From Methylomonas lenta (GTDB taxonomy: Bacteria; Pseudomonadota; Gammaproteobacteria; Methylococcales; Methylomonadaceae): 64,000 bases of DNA. The stretch is from the NCBI RefSeq assembly GCF_001644015.1, contig NZ_LUUI01000150.1, positions 1 through 64,000 of the forward strand, read 5' to 3'. Positions 26,484 through 34,787 of the stretch are shown one piece after another. The notes under the pieces were generated by a model, which did no database searches, had not been told where the DNA came from, and saw nothing but the letters and a program-made list of their open reading frames with translations. Position 1 is the stretch's first letter, and each line of letters opens with the position of its first letter. The translations under genes and the position numbers were made by a program.

Positions 26484-27638
26484 CTAACGCTGTGGCAGTA
26501 AATGATCATCATGAGTTACAGCCTTATCGATAAGCGGTTTTTTCTGTCCTATAGCCGCTTGCAGCCGGCTCATATCAGCTAGCATTTTGTCCTTCAATAC
26601 ATCGTATTCAGATTTAACCGGTGGCAGTGTCTTGATAAAGTCCACGACTTGCTCGGCCACTTTATTAAACCCTGCTTCACGTAAGGCATTCTCGGTTGCC
26701 ACCCATCCCTCCAAAACAGCTAGTCGAGTAGCCTTGAGCTTTTCCTGACCCGGTAAATCCGGCTTAACACCATTCATAATTTCGTTTATGACCTGCTCCA
26801 CACAGCCTTGAAGTAAGGTTGATGCCACAGGTTTACTCTGTTCATCCTGCTGCCCTGTGCGCCAGTGCTCGATGCGCTCCTGATGTTGATGGATTGAGGT
26901 TTTTGCACTGCTTTTGCCTTTGCCTCGAATGGCGGCTGGCGTGGCATTGGCCTCAACACCCTGATCCCGTAATGCCTGGGCAAATTGCTCACGCCATACC
27001 TGCAACGTATCCTTGCGAATGTAAAGTCGGTCGCCTGTTTCACTCACGGCCTTAACAACTAAATGCACATGTGGATTTTTACCGGATTCGGTTTTGTCTC
27101 GCTTTGGATCAGTTGCTGGATCGTGCAAAACCATTGCATAGCGGTGACTTAAGGAAAAATTCTCGCGGGCAAAAAATTGAGCAGCCGCTAAAACCGATTG
27201 CGGCGGCGTACCTTGCGGCATCGATAACACAATGTTATGAACCAATTTAGCCCGTATATCCTTCTCGCCTGGCAATGGAGCTTCACGGTGCCGTTGATTG
27301 ATAACCGTGTCCAGTTTCCAATCCTTCACTAAAAACGCGGATACATCCTTACCCTTTAAAAAGTCGCCTTCATCCGTTAAAACTTCCAGCTCGCCTTTAC
27401 GATCAATATAATCAATATGGGCCTCGGCTGTCTCTGGATCACGACCACCACCTGTAACCTTAACCATCACTTCCTGAACACGGTCTAATGTCCGTTGTAA
27501 TGACGCCATCGACTTAGGGGAGGTGGGATTAAATAAAGGCCGAGCAGACGGACCCTTACGTCCTCTGCTAATCAAGTCTAATCCGGGAGAGGTTTTGTCT
27601 CTGGCAACAACTGCGGTACGCTTCTTAGGCATGATCAT
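26484..27638 (-). CDS. MOBP/VirD2-like relaxase
   Basis: A 384-residue relaxase that should nick oriT and stay covalently bound to the transferred strand. A likely catalytic Tyr77 lies in AEAHIDYIDRKG; the metal-binding histidine motif is PHVHLVVKA (His190, His192), with additional LVHNIVLSMP (about 132-141). Beyond about 260 the protein is a helical C-terminal region with no helicase or primase. It is shorter than VirD2-type relaxases with long tails, as in small mobilisation proteins. Its 5' end overlaps mobC by 14 bp. A second start (M3) is possible at 27632. Confidence 0.85.
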   Translation of the reverse strand: MIMPKKRTAVVARDKTSPGLDLISRGRKGPSARPLFNPTSPKSMASLQRTLDRVQEVMVKVTGGGRDPETAEAHIDYIDRKGELEVLTDEGDFLKGKDVSAFLVKDWKLDTVINQRHREAPLPGEKDIRAKLVHNIVLSMPQGTPPQSVLAAAQFFARENFSLSHRYAMVLHDPATDPKRDKTESGKNPHVHLVVKAVSETGDRLYIRKDTLQVWREQFAQALRDQGVEANATPAAIRGKGKSSAKTSIHQHQERIEHWRTGQQDEQSKPVASTLLQGCVEQVINEIMNGVKPDLPGQEKLKATRLAVLEGWVATENALREAGFNKVAEQVVDFIKTLPPVKSEYDVLKDKMLADMSRLQAAIGQKKPLIDKAVTHDDHLLPQR

Positions 27639-28191
27639 TCTCCCAACTCATCAAATTGGATTTCACAACGGCGTCAATTTCTGCACTAGCCTGGTTAGTC
27701 AAATGCCTAGTTTCGCCAAGCATATCGACCAGCTCATTTGAATCTGGCCAATGGCCAGCATGGGCCAGTTTGACCAATTGATTTAGATTGCGGCCAATCG
27801 CAGCGAGTTGGTTCGAGGTCACGGCCAGCACCGCTAACTCTTCTCTTGGCATCGGCACGTTCTTAGTGATCCACCCACGCAAAATGAGTTTCATGACGGT
27901 ACCAAGTTTCATCATACGCGCGGCGGCGTACTGACTGATGTGTGATTTGTCACCGGGTAGCGGCCAAAAGCTAATTCGGGTGTCTATTGACTCACCAATG
28001 TCTAATTCATCATCTGGCGCAATAACAGGCGGGGGAGGGAGGTCATTTACGTCAGTCTCTAGTAAGCGGTCGATTTGCGGCAAAACCAGCTTGGTAACGT
28101 CTGTGCGCTGTTTTTCGGCCAAGGCAATCAACGCTGCCTTTTTAGCTGGGTGAATTCGAATATTGAGCGCAACGGTTTTGTGGTTAGCCAT
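27625..28191 (-). CDS. mobC: MobC-like relaxosome accessory protein
   Basis: A 188-residue protein with an N-terminal ribbon-helix-helix-like segment (TVALNIRIHPAKKAALIALAEKQ) and, in the C-terminal half, the MobC signature NQLAAIGRNLNQLVKLAHAG (about 127-146). MobC proteins bind oriT and help the relaxase open the DNA. A strong AAGGAGG Shine-Dalgarno precedes the ATG. It is divergent from stbA, with oriT between. Confidence 0.85.
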   Translation of the reverse strand: MANHKTVALNIRIHPAKKAALIALAEKQRTDVTKLVLPQIDRLLETDVNDLPPPPVIAPDDELDIGESIDTRISFWPLPGDKSHISQYAAARMMKLGTVMKLILRGWITKNVPMPREELAVLAVTSNQLAAIGRNLNQLVKLAHAGHWPDSNELVDMLGETRHLTNQASAEIDAVVKSNLMSWENDHA

Positions 28192-28389
28192 TGGTCATCC
28201 TCCTTAGTCTGTCTCAATTGTAACACAAAACACGACTTTAGTCTATCCTGCCCTTATTTGTGATTTTTGTCGGTCAGCGCGCGGACGAAGAAGTACATTG
28301 AAACGATACTTAAAGCACGTTGAAACTTACTTAACAAAAATTAAGTAATACTTATTTATGGATAAATTACTTGAAATAGACATGAAACT
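28192..28389. other. oriT: Origin of transfer (oriT) region
   Basis: This 198-bp divergent intergenic region lies between mobC and stbA. It contains TCTATCCTGCCC (28242-28253), which includes the conserved MOBP nick core YATCCTG^Y; the predicted nick is between 28250 and 28251. An imperfect inverted repeat (CACAAA near 28224, TTTGTG near 28258) brackets it. Toward stbA there are direct and inverted repeats (TTGAAACNATACTTAA, TTGAAACTTACTTAA, TTAAGTAATACTTA) that could bind StbA or MobC. Both the sequence and the gene context support oriT. Confidence 0.75.
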
Positions 28390-28854
28390 ATGTGTAATAT
28401 GCTTAACAGCACTAACTATAAAACACAGGGGCGCTCATTGGAATTAGAGGAATTTCTCAGCCGCGTTAAACCGGCGACGCGTCGATCTAAGCTAGAACCT
28501 TATTTGAACGATCTGCGACGCCTTAGGGAATTAGGTTACACGTTATCGCAAATGCAAAGCTATCTAGCCGCAAAAGAGATCCATGCCACGATTCAAACCA
28601 TATCGGCTTATTTAAAAAAAAAGGATGAGGTGCAGCCATCCAAAAACCCGGATCATGAAGTAAAACCACAACCACCGGAAAGGTTGTCAACATCCATTGA
28701 AGAAACACCAGAAGATCAACATAAGGGAGGGACAAGCGACGATTCAACCCACTTTAACCCCAGCGAACTACGAAATATTTTAGATGAAGAAATAGACTTG
28801 GATGCGCTGGCAAAAATCGGTAAAGAACAGCACAGAAAAAGGAAAAAGACATGA
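28390..28854 (+). CDS. stbA: StbA-like plasmid stability protein
   Basis: A 154-residue protein. The N-terminal part (about 15-75, LEEFLSRVKPATRRSKLEPYLNDLRRLRELGYTLSQMQSY) looks like a helical DNA-binding region; the middle is Pro/Glu/Lys-rich and the C-terminus highly basic. Gene order (divergent from mob genes, followed by an StbB-type ATPase and a small membrane protein) matches stbABC of R388-type plasmids, where StbA binds repeats near oriT and positions the plasmid in the cell. Assignment rests mainly on synteny. A second ATG lies four codons in. Confidence 0.65.
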   Translation: MCNMLNSTNYKTQGRSLELEEFLSRVKPATRRSKLEPYLNDLRRLRELGYTLSQMQSYLAAKEIHATIQTISAYLKKKDEVQPSKNPDHEVKPQPPERLSTSIEETPEDQHKGGTSDDSTHFNPSELRNILDEEIDLDALAKIGKEQHRKRKKT

Positions 28855-29564
28855 AAGCAGTCGTGATTAATTTTTCAGGCAATGTAGGCAAATCAACTAT
28901 CGCAGCCCACTTATTAAAACCGCGCATGAATAATGCCGCCCTATTTAGTATTGAGTCCTTGAACGATCACTCGGCCACGGATGGGGTCGATGTGGAAACC
29001 TACAAAGGCAAGAAATATAAGGAACTTCAAGAGGAAATCTTTTTATTGGATGATGCAATTATCGACGTAGGCGCATCGAATGTTGAGGACTTTACCAACT
29101 TAATGGCGCAATATCACGATTCACACCAATTTTTTGATTACTTCTTGATACCAACGGTTAAAGAGAAAAAACAAACTATCGATACTATCAAAACCATCAA
29201 ATCGCTTTCAGCCATGGGTATACCCAAAAAGAAAATTCGGGTAATCATGAACAAGGTTGAGAGCGACGATGATATTAGAGAAGAATTTGGTTCGCTATTC
29301 GGGCTTGAGATGGTAGATAAAAACTTCGTGATCAATGACAAATGCGTTATCTATAACAATGAGGCGTTCGATCAATGCAAGGAACTGGGCGTACCTCTTT
29401 CTGCCATTGTCAGTGATTCAACTGACTACCGGGCCAACGCAAAAGCTGCGAAAGTCTCCGGCAACCAAAAAGAAGCGGAACGATGTACGAAGATGTGTCT
29501 ATTGAAGATGATCGCCATAACCGCGGATAAAAATCTCGATCAAGTTTTTAAAGCACTTTTCTAA
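28851..29564 (+). CDS. stbB: StbB-like Walker-type ATPase
   Basis: A 237-residue ParA/MinD-fold protein. The deviant Walker A is FSGNVGKSTIA (residues 8-18), with DDAIIDVGASNVEDF as Walker B region. The start ATGAAAGCAG overlaps the stbA stop by 4 bp. In R388 the homologue StbB is needed for conjugation and counterbalances StbA in plasmid positioning. The Lys typical of classical ParA signature motifs (KGGxxK) is replaced by Ser/Gly, as in other StbB proteins. Confidence 0.75.
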   Translation: MKAVVINFSGNVGKSTIAAHLLKPRMNNAALFSIESLNDHSATDGVDVETYKGKKYKELQEEIFLLDDAIIDVGASNVEDFTNLMAQYHDSHQFFDYFLIPTVKEKKQTIDTIKTIKSLSAMGIPKKKIRVIMNKVESDDDIREEFGSLFGLEMVDKNFVINDKCVIYNNEAFDQCKELGVPLSAIVSDSTDYRANAKAAKVSGNQKEAERCTKMCLLKMIAITADKNLDQVFKALF

Positions 29565-30025
29565 TGCAAAAAGATACAAAAAGTCCTCGAACATTTAGAG
29601 ATGCGCTTGCTGCTCAAGTGCTGGGGGATATAGATGCGCTGTTAGATAAAGTTGAAGCGGTTAATGGGTCAGTCAACGCCGCCACCGATAAAATGCAGCA
29701 AACCATTAAACAGTTTGAAGAAGCTGGTGAAACTTATAATCAAGCAGTGCTTGCGGCAAACATGCGTTCGAAAAATGAAATGATCGCCTTTTTGCAAAAC
29801 GCATCAATTAGCACTATTGCAAAAACAAAGGATGAACAACGCGAGTTATTACAAGAGCTGATCCGTGAAGCGGTCGGCGGCGAATTGACAACTCTTAAGC
29901 AAGGACTATTCTGCGCCAAAACAAAACCGGCGTTAGCTCAATGGTTAGTGATCTTAGCAATTTGTATAGCGACCGCGTTGTTCAGCAGTGTCGCCACTGT
30001 CGCACTATTGCACATCAAGCCATAA
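29564..30025 (+). CDS. stbC: StbC-like membrane-anchored coiled-coil protein
   Basis: A 153-residue protein with a long helical/coiled-coil region (about 15-115: AVNGSVNAATDKMQQTIKQF and others) and one C-terminal membrane segment (about 128-148, WLVILAICIATALFSSVATV). The start overlaps the stbB stop (TAATG). Gene position and topology fit StbC, the third product of stb operons, whose role is unknown. Confidence 0.65.
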   Translation: MQKDTKSPRTFRDALAAQVLGDIDALLDKVEAVNGSVNAATDKMQQTIKQFEEAGETYNQAVLAANMRSKNEMIAFLQNASISTIAKTKDEQRELLQELIREAVGGELTTLKQGLFCAKTKPALAQWLVILAICIATALFSSVATVALLHIKP

Positions 30026-30079
30026 ATGCGATTTAAAAAACCTCGCTCCGTCATGATATTTAGTTAGCCTGATAACGTT

Positions 30080-30097
30080 TTTTCGCGCCCGCGAAAA
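30080..30097. repeat. Dispersed 18-bp palindrome, copy 1
   Basis: TTTTCGCGCCCGCGAAAA, a perfect 8-bp dyad around CC, 54 bp after the stbC stop in non-coding DNA. First of seven copies in the backbone. Confidence 0.85.
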
Positions 30098-30430
30098 TTG
30101 CATAAAACGAAAGCTAGTACAATGAAACTTTTATAATCTGGACTGAGTTTTTTGCTGCGCTACATGCCACTAAACAAATCATTCTTTAGCGATACAGACA
30201 TTTCTCTAAGTAAATCCCCGATGTGGTTAAGGCAATTTACAATTGCAGTCCTTTATCTTTTATTTGGATAATCTATCAAGTGATTTTGAATTCCTGTCCT
30301 CATGGAAATGACAAAGCAAAATCCAAAGCTGTGTAATCAATTTAGAAGATGACTGATTACTCGATGAACTTTTTGTGAAGTCTACAATCTATTAAACGTG
30401 CTTAGCGGCACGTCAATTTCCTTCTCTAAG

Positions 30431-30457
30431 TCCAGCTTTATTGCTGGATTTTTTTTG
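30431..30457 (+). terminator. Rho-independent terminator
   Basis: Stem TCCAGC / GCTGGA with a TTTATT loop followed by nine T. It could end the stbABC transcript or a small untranslated RNA starting in the region upstream. Confidence 0.75.
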
Positions 30458-30678
30458 CCTGCTGCTCAGCGCTAAAAGTGATCGTAATCGTGCTTTTGTA
30501 ACTGCTCACAATACCATCACTAATCGCTGCAATCTGTTAAGGCTATCGAAGAACACTCAGATATATTGTTTCATTATTGGAAACAAATAATGCGAAATTT
30601 GCCTGATTGTAAATATTATTCAGAGGTATATAGTGAAGTCGAACTTAATTATGACTGGATACTTTGAAGGCGACCACT

Positions 30679-30840
30679 ATGAAAACATCCCAAAATTTGC
30701 AGAGAGACGTGATGACAGGCTTGTTATTGTTGGCTGGTATTCTCAGTTTTGTATCAGGCGAATTTGTGTTTTCAACATTGTTATTCGGTACTGCGTCGCT
30801 TACTAGTAATCTCGATTTTGTAAGACCCGCACGTGCTTAA
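30679..30840 (+). CDS. Small hydrophobic protein (53 aa)
   Basis: ATG at 30679 with GAAGG nine bases upstream. The 53-residue product has a short polar start (MKTSQNLQRD), one hydrophobic stretch (VMTGLLLLAGILSFVSGEF) and a tail ending VRPARA. It is followed closely by a strong terminator (30900-30934), which supports a real transcription unit. Function unknown. Confidence 0.5.
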   Translation: MKTSQNLQRDVMTGLLLLAGILSFVSGEFVFSTLLFGTASLTSNLDFVRPARA

Positions 30841-30899
30841 GATTTTTGTGTAATTTCCTCGTTGTAATTCGCGGCTCCTCCTGGCCGCAACACTCTATA

Positions 30900-30934
30900 G
30901 CCTCTAGTGTTAATCACGTTAGAGGCTTTTTTTG
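30900..30934 (+). terminator. Rho-independent terminator
   Basis: Stem GCCTCTA (30900-30906) / TAGAGGC (30920-30926) followed by eight T. It ends the small gene at 30679-30840 and could also act on the convergent IHF-like gene. Confidence 0.8.
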
Positions 30935-30961
30935 CGCCTGAATATTCCCAATTCGGAACAA

Positions 30962-31273
30962 CTACAAATCCTTGATGTTCGGATAAACCACTCTTGATGC
31001 ATCCACCTTTTTGCGCAGCTCCAATCCGGTTTTAAAATGAACAGATCGTCGTTCGGGAACACTGACAGCTTCACCGGTTTTGGGATTACGCCCAATACGT
31101 GCCGAATATTGAACAATTGAAAATGCACCGAATCCGCGAATCTCTATCCTATCGCCATCCACTAACGTTGCAATCATCCCGTCAATAATGTTGTTGACGG
31201 CATACTCAACATCCTTTTGAGGCAGATGTGGTTGTTTATTGGAGATGGTGGCAATGAGTTCTGATTTGGTCAT
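30962..31273 (-). CDS. Plasmid-encoded IHF-beta/HU-like DNA-bending protein
   Basis: A 103-residue HU/IHF-family protein. The start MTKSELIATISNKQPHLPQKD matches the IHF-beta N-terminus; the beta-arm region has RIEIRGFGAFS (43-53) and GRNPKTGEAV (61-70), with the intercalating Pro in RNP. The C-terminus (KKVDASRVVYPNIKDL) is longer than chromosomal IHF-beta by about nine residues. Plasmid IHF/HU homologues can help relaxosome formation and replication; several plausible targets (oriT, iterons) are on this molecule. Confidence 0.9.
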   Translation of the reverse strand: MTKSELIATISNKQPHLPQKDVEYAVNNIIDGMIATLVDGDRIEIRGFGAFSIVQYSARIGRNPKTGEAVSVPERRSVHFKTGLELRKKVDASRVVYPNIKDL

Positions 31274-31379
31274 GTATTCACTTTTATGTTGCTATCAGTG
31301 ATAAGTAATTATTTTACAAGTTATTCTGCAATGATAAAGTACATGTACTTGCAAGCAAGGAATTGTAAGCTTAAAAGTT
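31274..31379. promoter_or_regulatory. Upstream region of the IHF-like gene with a 14-bp palindrome
   Basis: AAGTACATGTACTT (31337-31350) is a perfect 14-bp palindrome 64-77 bp upstream of the IHF-like start and 3' of the disrupted small ORF. It is a candidate operator; no binding protein can be named. Confidence 0.35.
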
Positions 31380-31643
31380 TTAACTCTTAGAAAGCCATTC
31401 GTTCCGCATAGTATCAATACGTAGCATCATCTCGTCCAATGCTTTGACTGATTCTTGGTGTAATGGATGAGTGCGATTGTGAACGGGATGCTGGGCATCG
31501 CTCAGCAGTTCATCAATGAAACGCTCTGCGCGCTAAACGGCGTGCAAAACTTTCCAGGGTCCTGGGGAAAAGAGCGTTGAAAAGTTTCCACCCCAGGTTG
31601 TTTAATGACCGGCTTTTTGCCGGAGAAACCTGGAGTGATAAAA

Positions 31644-33164
31644 ATGGATGTCATACCCGAAATCAGACGACTGCATTTTGTTGAGAAAGTCACCATCAGT
31701 GACTTGGCGAAACAGTTCAAGCTGTCCCGCCCCACTATTCGTAAACACCTCAAAACTGTCGATGAGCCGGTTTACCCCACTCGCCAACATCAACCTCATT
31801 TGAAACTCGGTGCTTATCTCGAGCAATTGACGACATGGCTGGAGACCGATGCGGCGTTACCGGGTAAAAAACGTAAACGCACGGCTCAACGCTTGTATGA
31901 ATGCCTGCAAGTTGAAGGTTATGTGGGCGGCTACAGTGCGGTGCAGCGTTTCGTAAAAGCCTGGAAGCAGTCGCGCTCGGCGAGTCCCACTATCAAACAG
32001 GCTTTCGTGCCCTTACTGTTCCCAGCCGGCGAAACCTGTCAATTTGATTGGAGCCACGAAACGGTGATTATGGGCGGGTTGGAACAGGTGGTGAAAGTGG
32101 CTCACTTCCGATTGAGCTACAGCCGACAAATGTTCGTGGCCGCCTATCCTTGCGAAACACAGGAGATGGTGCTGGATGCGCATAATCGCGCCTTTGCCTT
32201 CTTTGGTGGGGTGCCGAAACGCCTGGTGTACGACAATCTAAAGACCGTAGTGGATGCGATCTTCGTCGGCAAGGAGCGGCGCTTTAATCGGCGATTTTTG
32301 ACCTTGGCTAATCACTATCTGTTTGAGCCTGTGGCCTGTACCCCAGAGTCTGGCTGGGAGAAAGGCCAGATTGAAAACCAAGTGGGCAATATCAGCGAAT
32401 GGCTGTTCACGCCCACGCCGAAGTTTGCTGATTTTGCCGAACTCAATGCCTGGCTGGCTAAGCGTTGCCAGGAGTTGGCGTTGCGTCCGCATCCTGATCA
32501 GCCTTCACGCACCACGGCCGATTGTTTTGCCGAAGAGCAACCGTTGTTAATGCCGATTAAAGCCGTCTTTGATGGCTATGTTGAAACGATGCGCCGGGTG
32601 ACCTCATTGTGTTTGATCAACATTCATCGCAATCGCTACAGCGTACCGGCGCAATGGGTCAACCAGGTTGTCTCGGTTCGTTTAACCGCTGATCGAGTGC
32701 GCATGGTAGCTAATGGTCAAGTGATTGCCGATCATGTGCGTCAATTTGGACGCGATCATTTGATTTGCGATCCCTGGCACTACCTGCCGGTACTGGAGAA
32801 AAAGCCGGGGGCATTGCGTCATGGTGCACCGTTTGTGACCTGGGATTTACCGGTGCCGATTAAAGTCGTGCGCGACCGCATACTCAAGCAAGATAAAGGC
32901 GATCGAGCCTTTGTTGATCTGTTGTTAATGGCTAGAGACATCGGTGAGGGTGGCCTGGATGCTTTGGAAGTCGCCTGCGATTTAACCTTGCAAACAGGCG
33001 TTATCAGCGCCGCTATTGTGCTCAATGAAATGCGCCGTCTCACGGAAGACGCCAAGCCTAAAGTCTTGGATGAATCCACCGCATCACTACCCACACTGAC
33101 TGTTGAGCCATTGGCCGATTGCAGTCGCTATGATGCGTTACGGAGCGAACGTCATGTCCATTGA
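31644..33164 (+). CDS. istA: IS21-family transposase IstA
   Basis: A 506-residue IS21 transposase. The ATG at 31644 has GGAG eight bases upstream; the longer frame (to 31605) lacks one. An N-terminal HTH (KVTISDLAKQFKLSRPTIRKHL) is followed by an rve/DDE core with first Asp in CQFDWSHE, the second region in RLVYDNLKTVV, and the catalytic Glu in WEKGQIENQVGNI. The C-terminal Mu-transposase-like domain has YSVPAQWVNQVVSVRL. Intact. The stop overlaps the istB start. Confidence 0.93.
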   Translation: MDVIPEIRRLHFVEKVTISDLAKQFKLSRPTIRKHLKTVDEPVYPTRQHQPHLKLGAYLEQLTTWLETDAALPGKKRKRTAQRLYECLQVEGYVGGYSAVQRFVKAWKQSRSASPTIKQAFVPLLFPAGETCQFDWSHETVIMGGLEQVVKVAHFRLSYSRQMFVAAYPCETQEMVLDAHNRAFAFFGGVPKRLVYDNLKTVVDAIFVGKERRFNRRFLTLANHYLFEPVACTPESGWEKGQIENQVGNISEWLFTPTPKFADFAELNAWLAKRCQELALRPHPDQPSRTTADCFAEEQPLLMPIKAVFDGYVETMRRVTSLCLINIHRNRYSVPAQWVNQVVSVRLTADRVRMVANGQVIADHVRQFGRDHLICDPWHYLPVLEKKPGALRHGAPFVTWDLPVPIKVVRDRILKQDKGDRAFVDLLLMARDIGEGGLDALEVACDLTLQTGVISAAIVLNEMRRLTEDAKPKVLDESTASLPTLTVEPLADCSRYDALRSERHVH

Positions 33165-33903
33165 CCGTAGCGTACAACTGAAAACCCTGCACCTGTATGG
33201 CATGGCGGCTGCCTGGGGCGAGTGGCAAGCAGAATACGGCAGCCAGCAAAAACCGGTGATGCCCGAAGTCTGGCTGGATCGATTGATCAAGGCCGAGCAA
33301 GCGGACCGACAAGCGCGTAGCCTCAACTATCAACTCAAGGCAGCCCGTTTCCCCATTCATCGAGACTTACTACAAATCGATTGATCAGAAACACCCTTGC
33401 AGCAAGCCCGTATCGAACAATTGGCAACAGGAAGCTTTATGGAACAGGCTTATAACCTGATCCTGGTTGGCGGCACTGGCACCGGCAAAACACACCTAGC
33501 GACCGCCATTGGAATAGCCGCCATTCATCAAGGCAAACGCATTCGCTTCTATAACGCGGTCGATCTGGTGAACCAACTGGACAAGGAAAAACAGCAAGGC
33601 AAAGCGGGCAATCTGGCCAAGCAACTGACCGCAATGGATGCGGTTATCCTGGATGAACTAGGTTATCTGCCATTTCCGGCATCGGGCGGAGCTTTGCTAT
33701 TTCACTTGATCAGTCATCTCTATGAGAAAACGTCATTGATTATCACCACTAATCTCAACTTTGCAGAATGGGTGCAAGTGTTTGGTGACGCCAAAATGAC
33801 CACGGCACTCCTGGATAGAATTACTCATCATTGCGACATCTTGGAAACCGGCAACGATTCGTATCGATTTAAACAACGAAAAAAGGCGGTGGAAAACCAT
33901 TAA
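33154..33903 (+). pseudogene. istB: IstB ATPase with an in-frame nonsense codon
   Basis: The frame starts ATG 33154 (MSIDRSVQLKTLHLYGMAAA) and reads to a TGA at 33382-33384, then continues in the same frame to 33903. The stop sits where related IstB proteins have an aromatic residue before SETP; TGG to TGA is the simplest explanation. The downstream part keeps Walker [12 protein letters not shown] and Walker [13 protein letters not shown] restart at TTG 33397 would give the whole AAA+ domain without the N-terminal contact region. The IS is probably immobile unless readthrough or restart works. Confidence 0.85.
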
Positions 33904-34050
33904 CCCTACATTTTAACTGGAAACTATTCGACGCTCTTTACTGGAAACTTTTCAAAGCCGTTTGACAGCTCTGCGTTCATAATCTCTTGTGGAAGTGGAT
34001 CAAATCGTTCGGCCATCTGAATAGCAACTTGGTGAAGAAAATAAAGACAT

Positions 34051-34073
34051 AAAAAAGCCCACATGTAGTGGGC
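34051..34073 (-). terminator. Rho-independent terminator, minus strand
   Basis: Minus strand: stem GCCCAC / GTGGGC with a five-base loop, then six T (the A-run 34051-34056). It would end leftward transcription from the region of 34788-35189, and lies just before the start of the disrupted 63-codon gene. Confidence 0.7.
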
Positions 34074-34481
34074 CTCGTCCGATGTTATTTTTATGTTTTG
34101 TGGACGCCTACTATCAGTGACGGTAGGTTAATTGCTTGCGCTTTTATTATTGTTGTACCGAATACACGGTCGCTTCCTCCCCCTCAAAGATACGATCTAA
34201 CGTGTCGTATTGACATCAGTCAAGGTGGCTGCATTCTATGGGAATAAAAATCATCTGTCCAGAAATAACGCGTCAGTTTGTCGCAGGGTGGTGTTGTGGC
34301 TCGTTGATCTACCATCATGACCAATACCCCACTAATTGACTAAATATATTCTCACGGTAGCCTTCTGATGCAGGGGGGCTAGTGGTGAAAAACTCAGGCT
34401 ATATGGCGCATCCAAGAAGAAATCATTAGTACCCCCACCTTTAGAAGGTTAGTGGTTTTTCCTTGATAAGTGGTGATTAAA
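34074..34481. other. Intergenic region without clear features
   Basis: No gene or strong repeat is recognised in this 400-bp stretch. A possible -35 (TTGACA) occurs near 34207 without a convincing -10. Confidence 0.4.
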
Positions 34482-34619
34482 ATGATGAGAGAAATACTGG
34501 AAATCGTGATGCTATTGAGCTTGATGGGAGGCTTGTTTTTTGTAAAACATGAGTTTGCAAAAGATAAGCAAGAAAGACTTGCTGCTGCTAAGCCAGAATC
34601 CAGAGAATCTAGCAACTAA
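34482..34619 (+). CDS. Possible small membrane protein (45 aa)
   Basis: ATGATG start, MMREILEIVMLLSLMGGLFF then KHEFAKDKQERLAAAK and a polar tail. One hydrophobic helix followed by a charged helix is typical of small plasmid membrane proteins. The ribosome site (GGTG) is poor. Longer minus-strand frames over this region have no better support. Confidence 0.35.
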   Translation: MMREILEIVMLLSLMGGLFFVKHEFAKDKQERLAAAKPESRESSN

Positions 34620-34787
34620 CTTTTTTTTATAAGCAGTAAGTGCCGACTGATTAATCATAAGTTCCAGGGTGGCGGGTTTATGTCGATAGCGACAATTCGA
34701 CACTTCTAAAAGCCGTCATTCACTACTAAAGAATTCTATGGAACTTAAGTGTCGTTTGTTGGAGTTTACCCACCTTATGCTTTAAAT
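34620..34787. repeat. Intergenic DNA with nested hairpins
   Basis: TGTCG-ATAG-CGACA at 34681-34694, and CGACACTT (34698-34705) paired with AAGTGTCG (34747-34754) across 41 bp. It may be a repetitive extragenic element; no other copy is in the window. Confidence 0.35.

Larger units (their letters stand above)
30026..30678. other. 650-bp intergenic region
   Basis: No gene is seen. Contents: the dispersed palindrome at 30080-30097, a perfect hairpin ACGTGC-TTAGCG-GCACGT (30396-30413) and the terminator at 30431-30457. The rest is AT-rich with no recognisable element. Confidence 0.5.
31531..33967 (+). mobile_element. IS21-family insertion sequence with perfect 8-bp target duplication
   Basis: The target duplication GCTCTGCG is exact at 31523-31530 and 33968-33975. 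The ends share AAACGGC.T..AAAA.TTTCCAG (left 31535-31557; right, inverted, 33941-33963), and each end has additional TTTCCAG-type transposase-binding repeats (left GAAAAGTTTCCA at 31579-31590; right CTGGAAACTATTCGA at 33917-33931). Length is 2437 bp. It carries istA and a nonsense-mutated istB. Confidence 0.9.
31380..34016 (-). pseudogene. 63-codon gene split by the IS21 insertion
   Basis: Removing the IS21 element (31531-33967) and one copy of its 8-bp duplication joins 34016-33968 to 31530-31380 into one uninterrupted frame. It starts ATG at 34016 (MAERFDPLPQEIMNAERF) and ends TAA at 31380 (MRNEWLSKS). The joined protein is 63 residues, charged and helical. The insertion falls in the codon for Arg17. 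A longer N-terminal reading (FLHQVAIQ before the Met) is open but ribosome signals are weak. It lies upstream of and co-oriented with the IHF-like gene, so it may have been in one operon. Confidence 0.7.

Noticed and set aside
31293..31303. TATCAGTGATA, resembling part of a tet/lambda operator
   Set aside because: A single short palindrome with no TetR/CI-like gene nearby; the same motif also occurs by chance inside the CopZ-like coding sequence near 15670.
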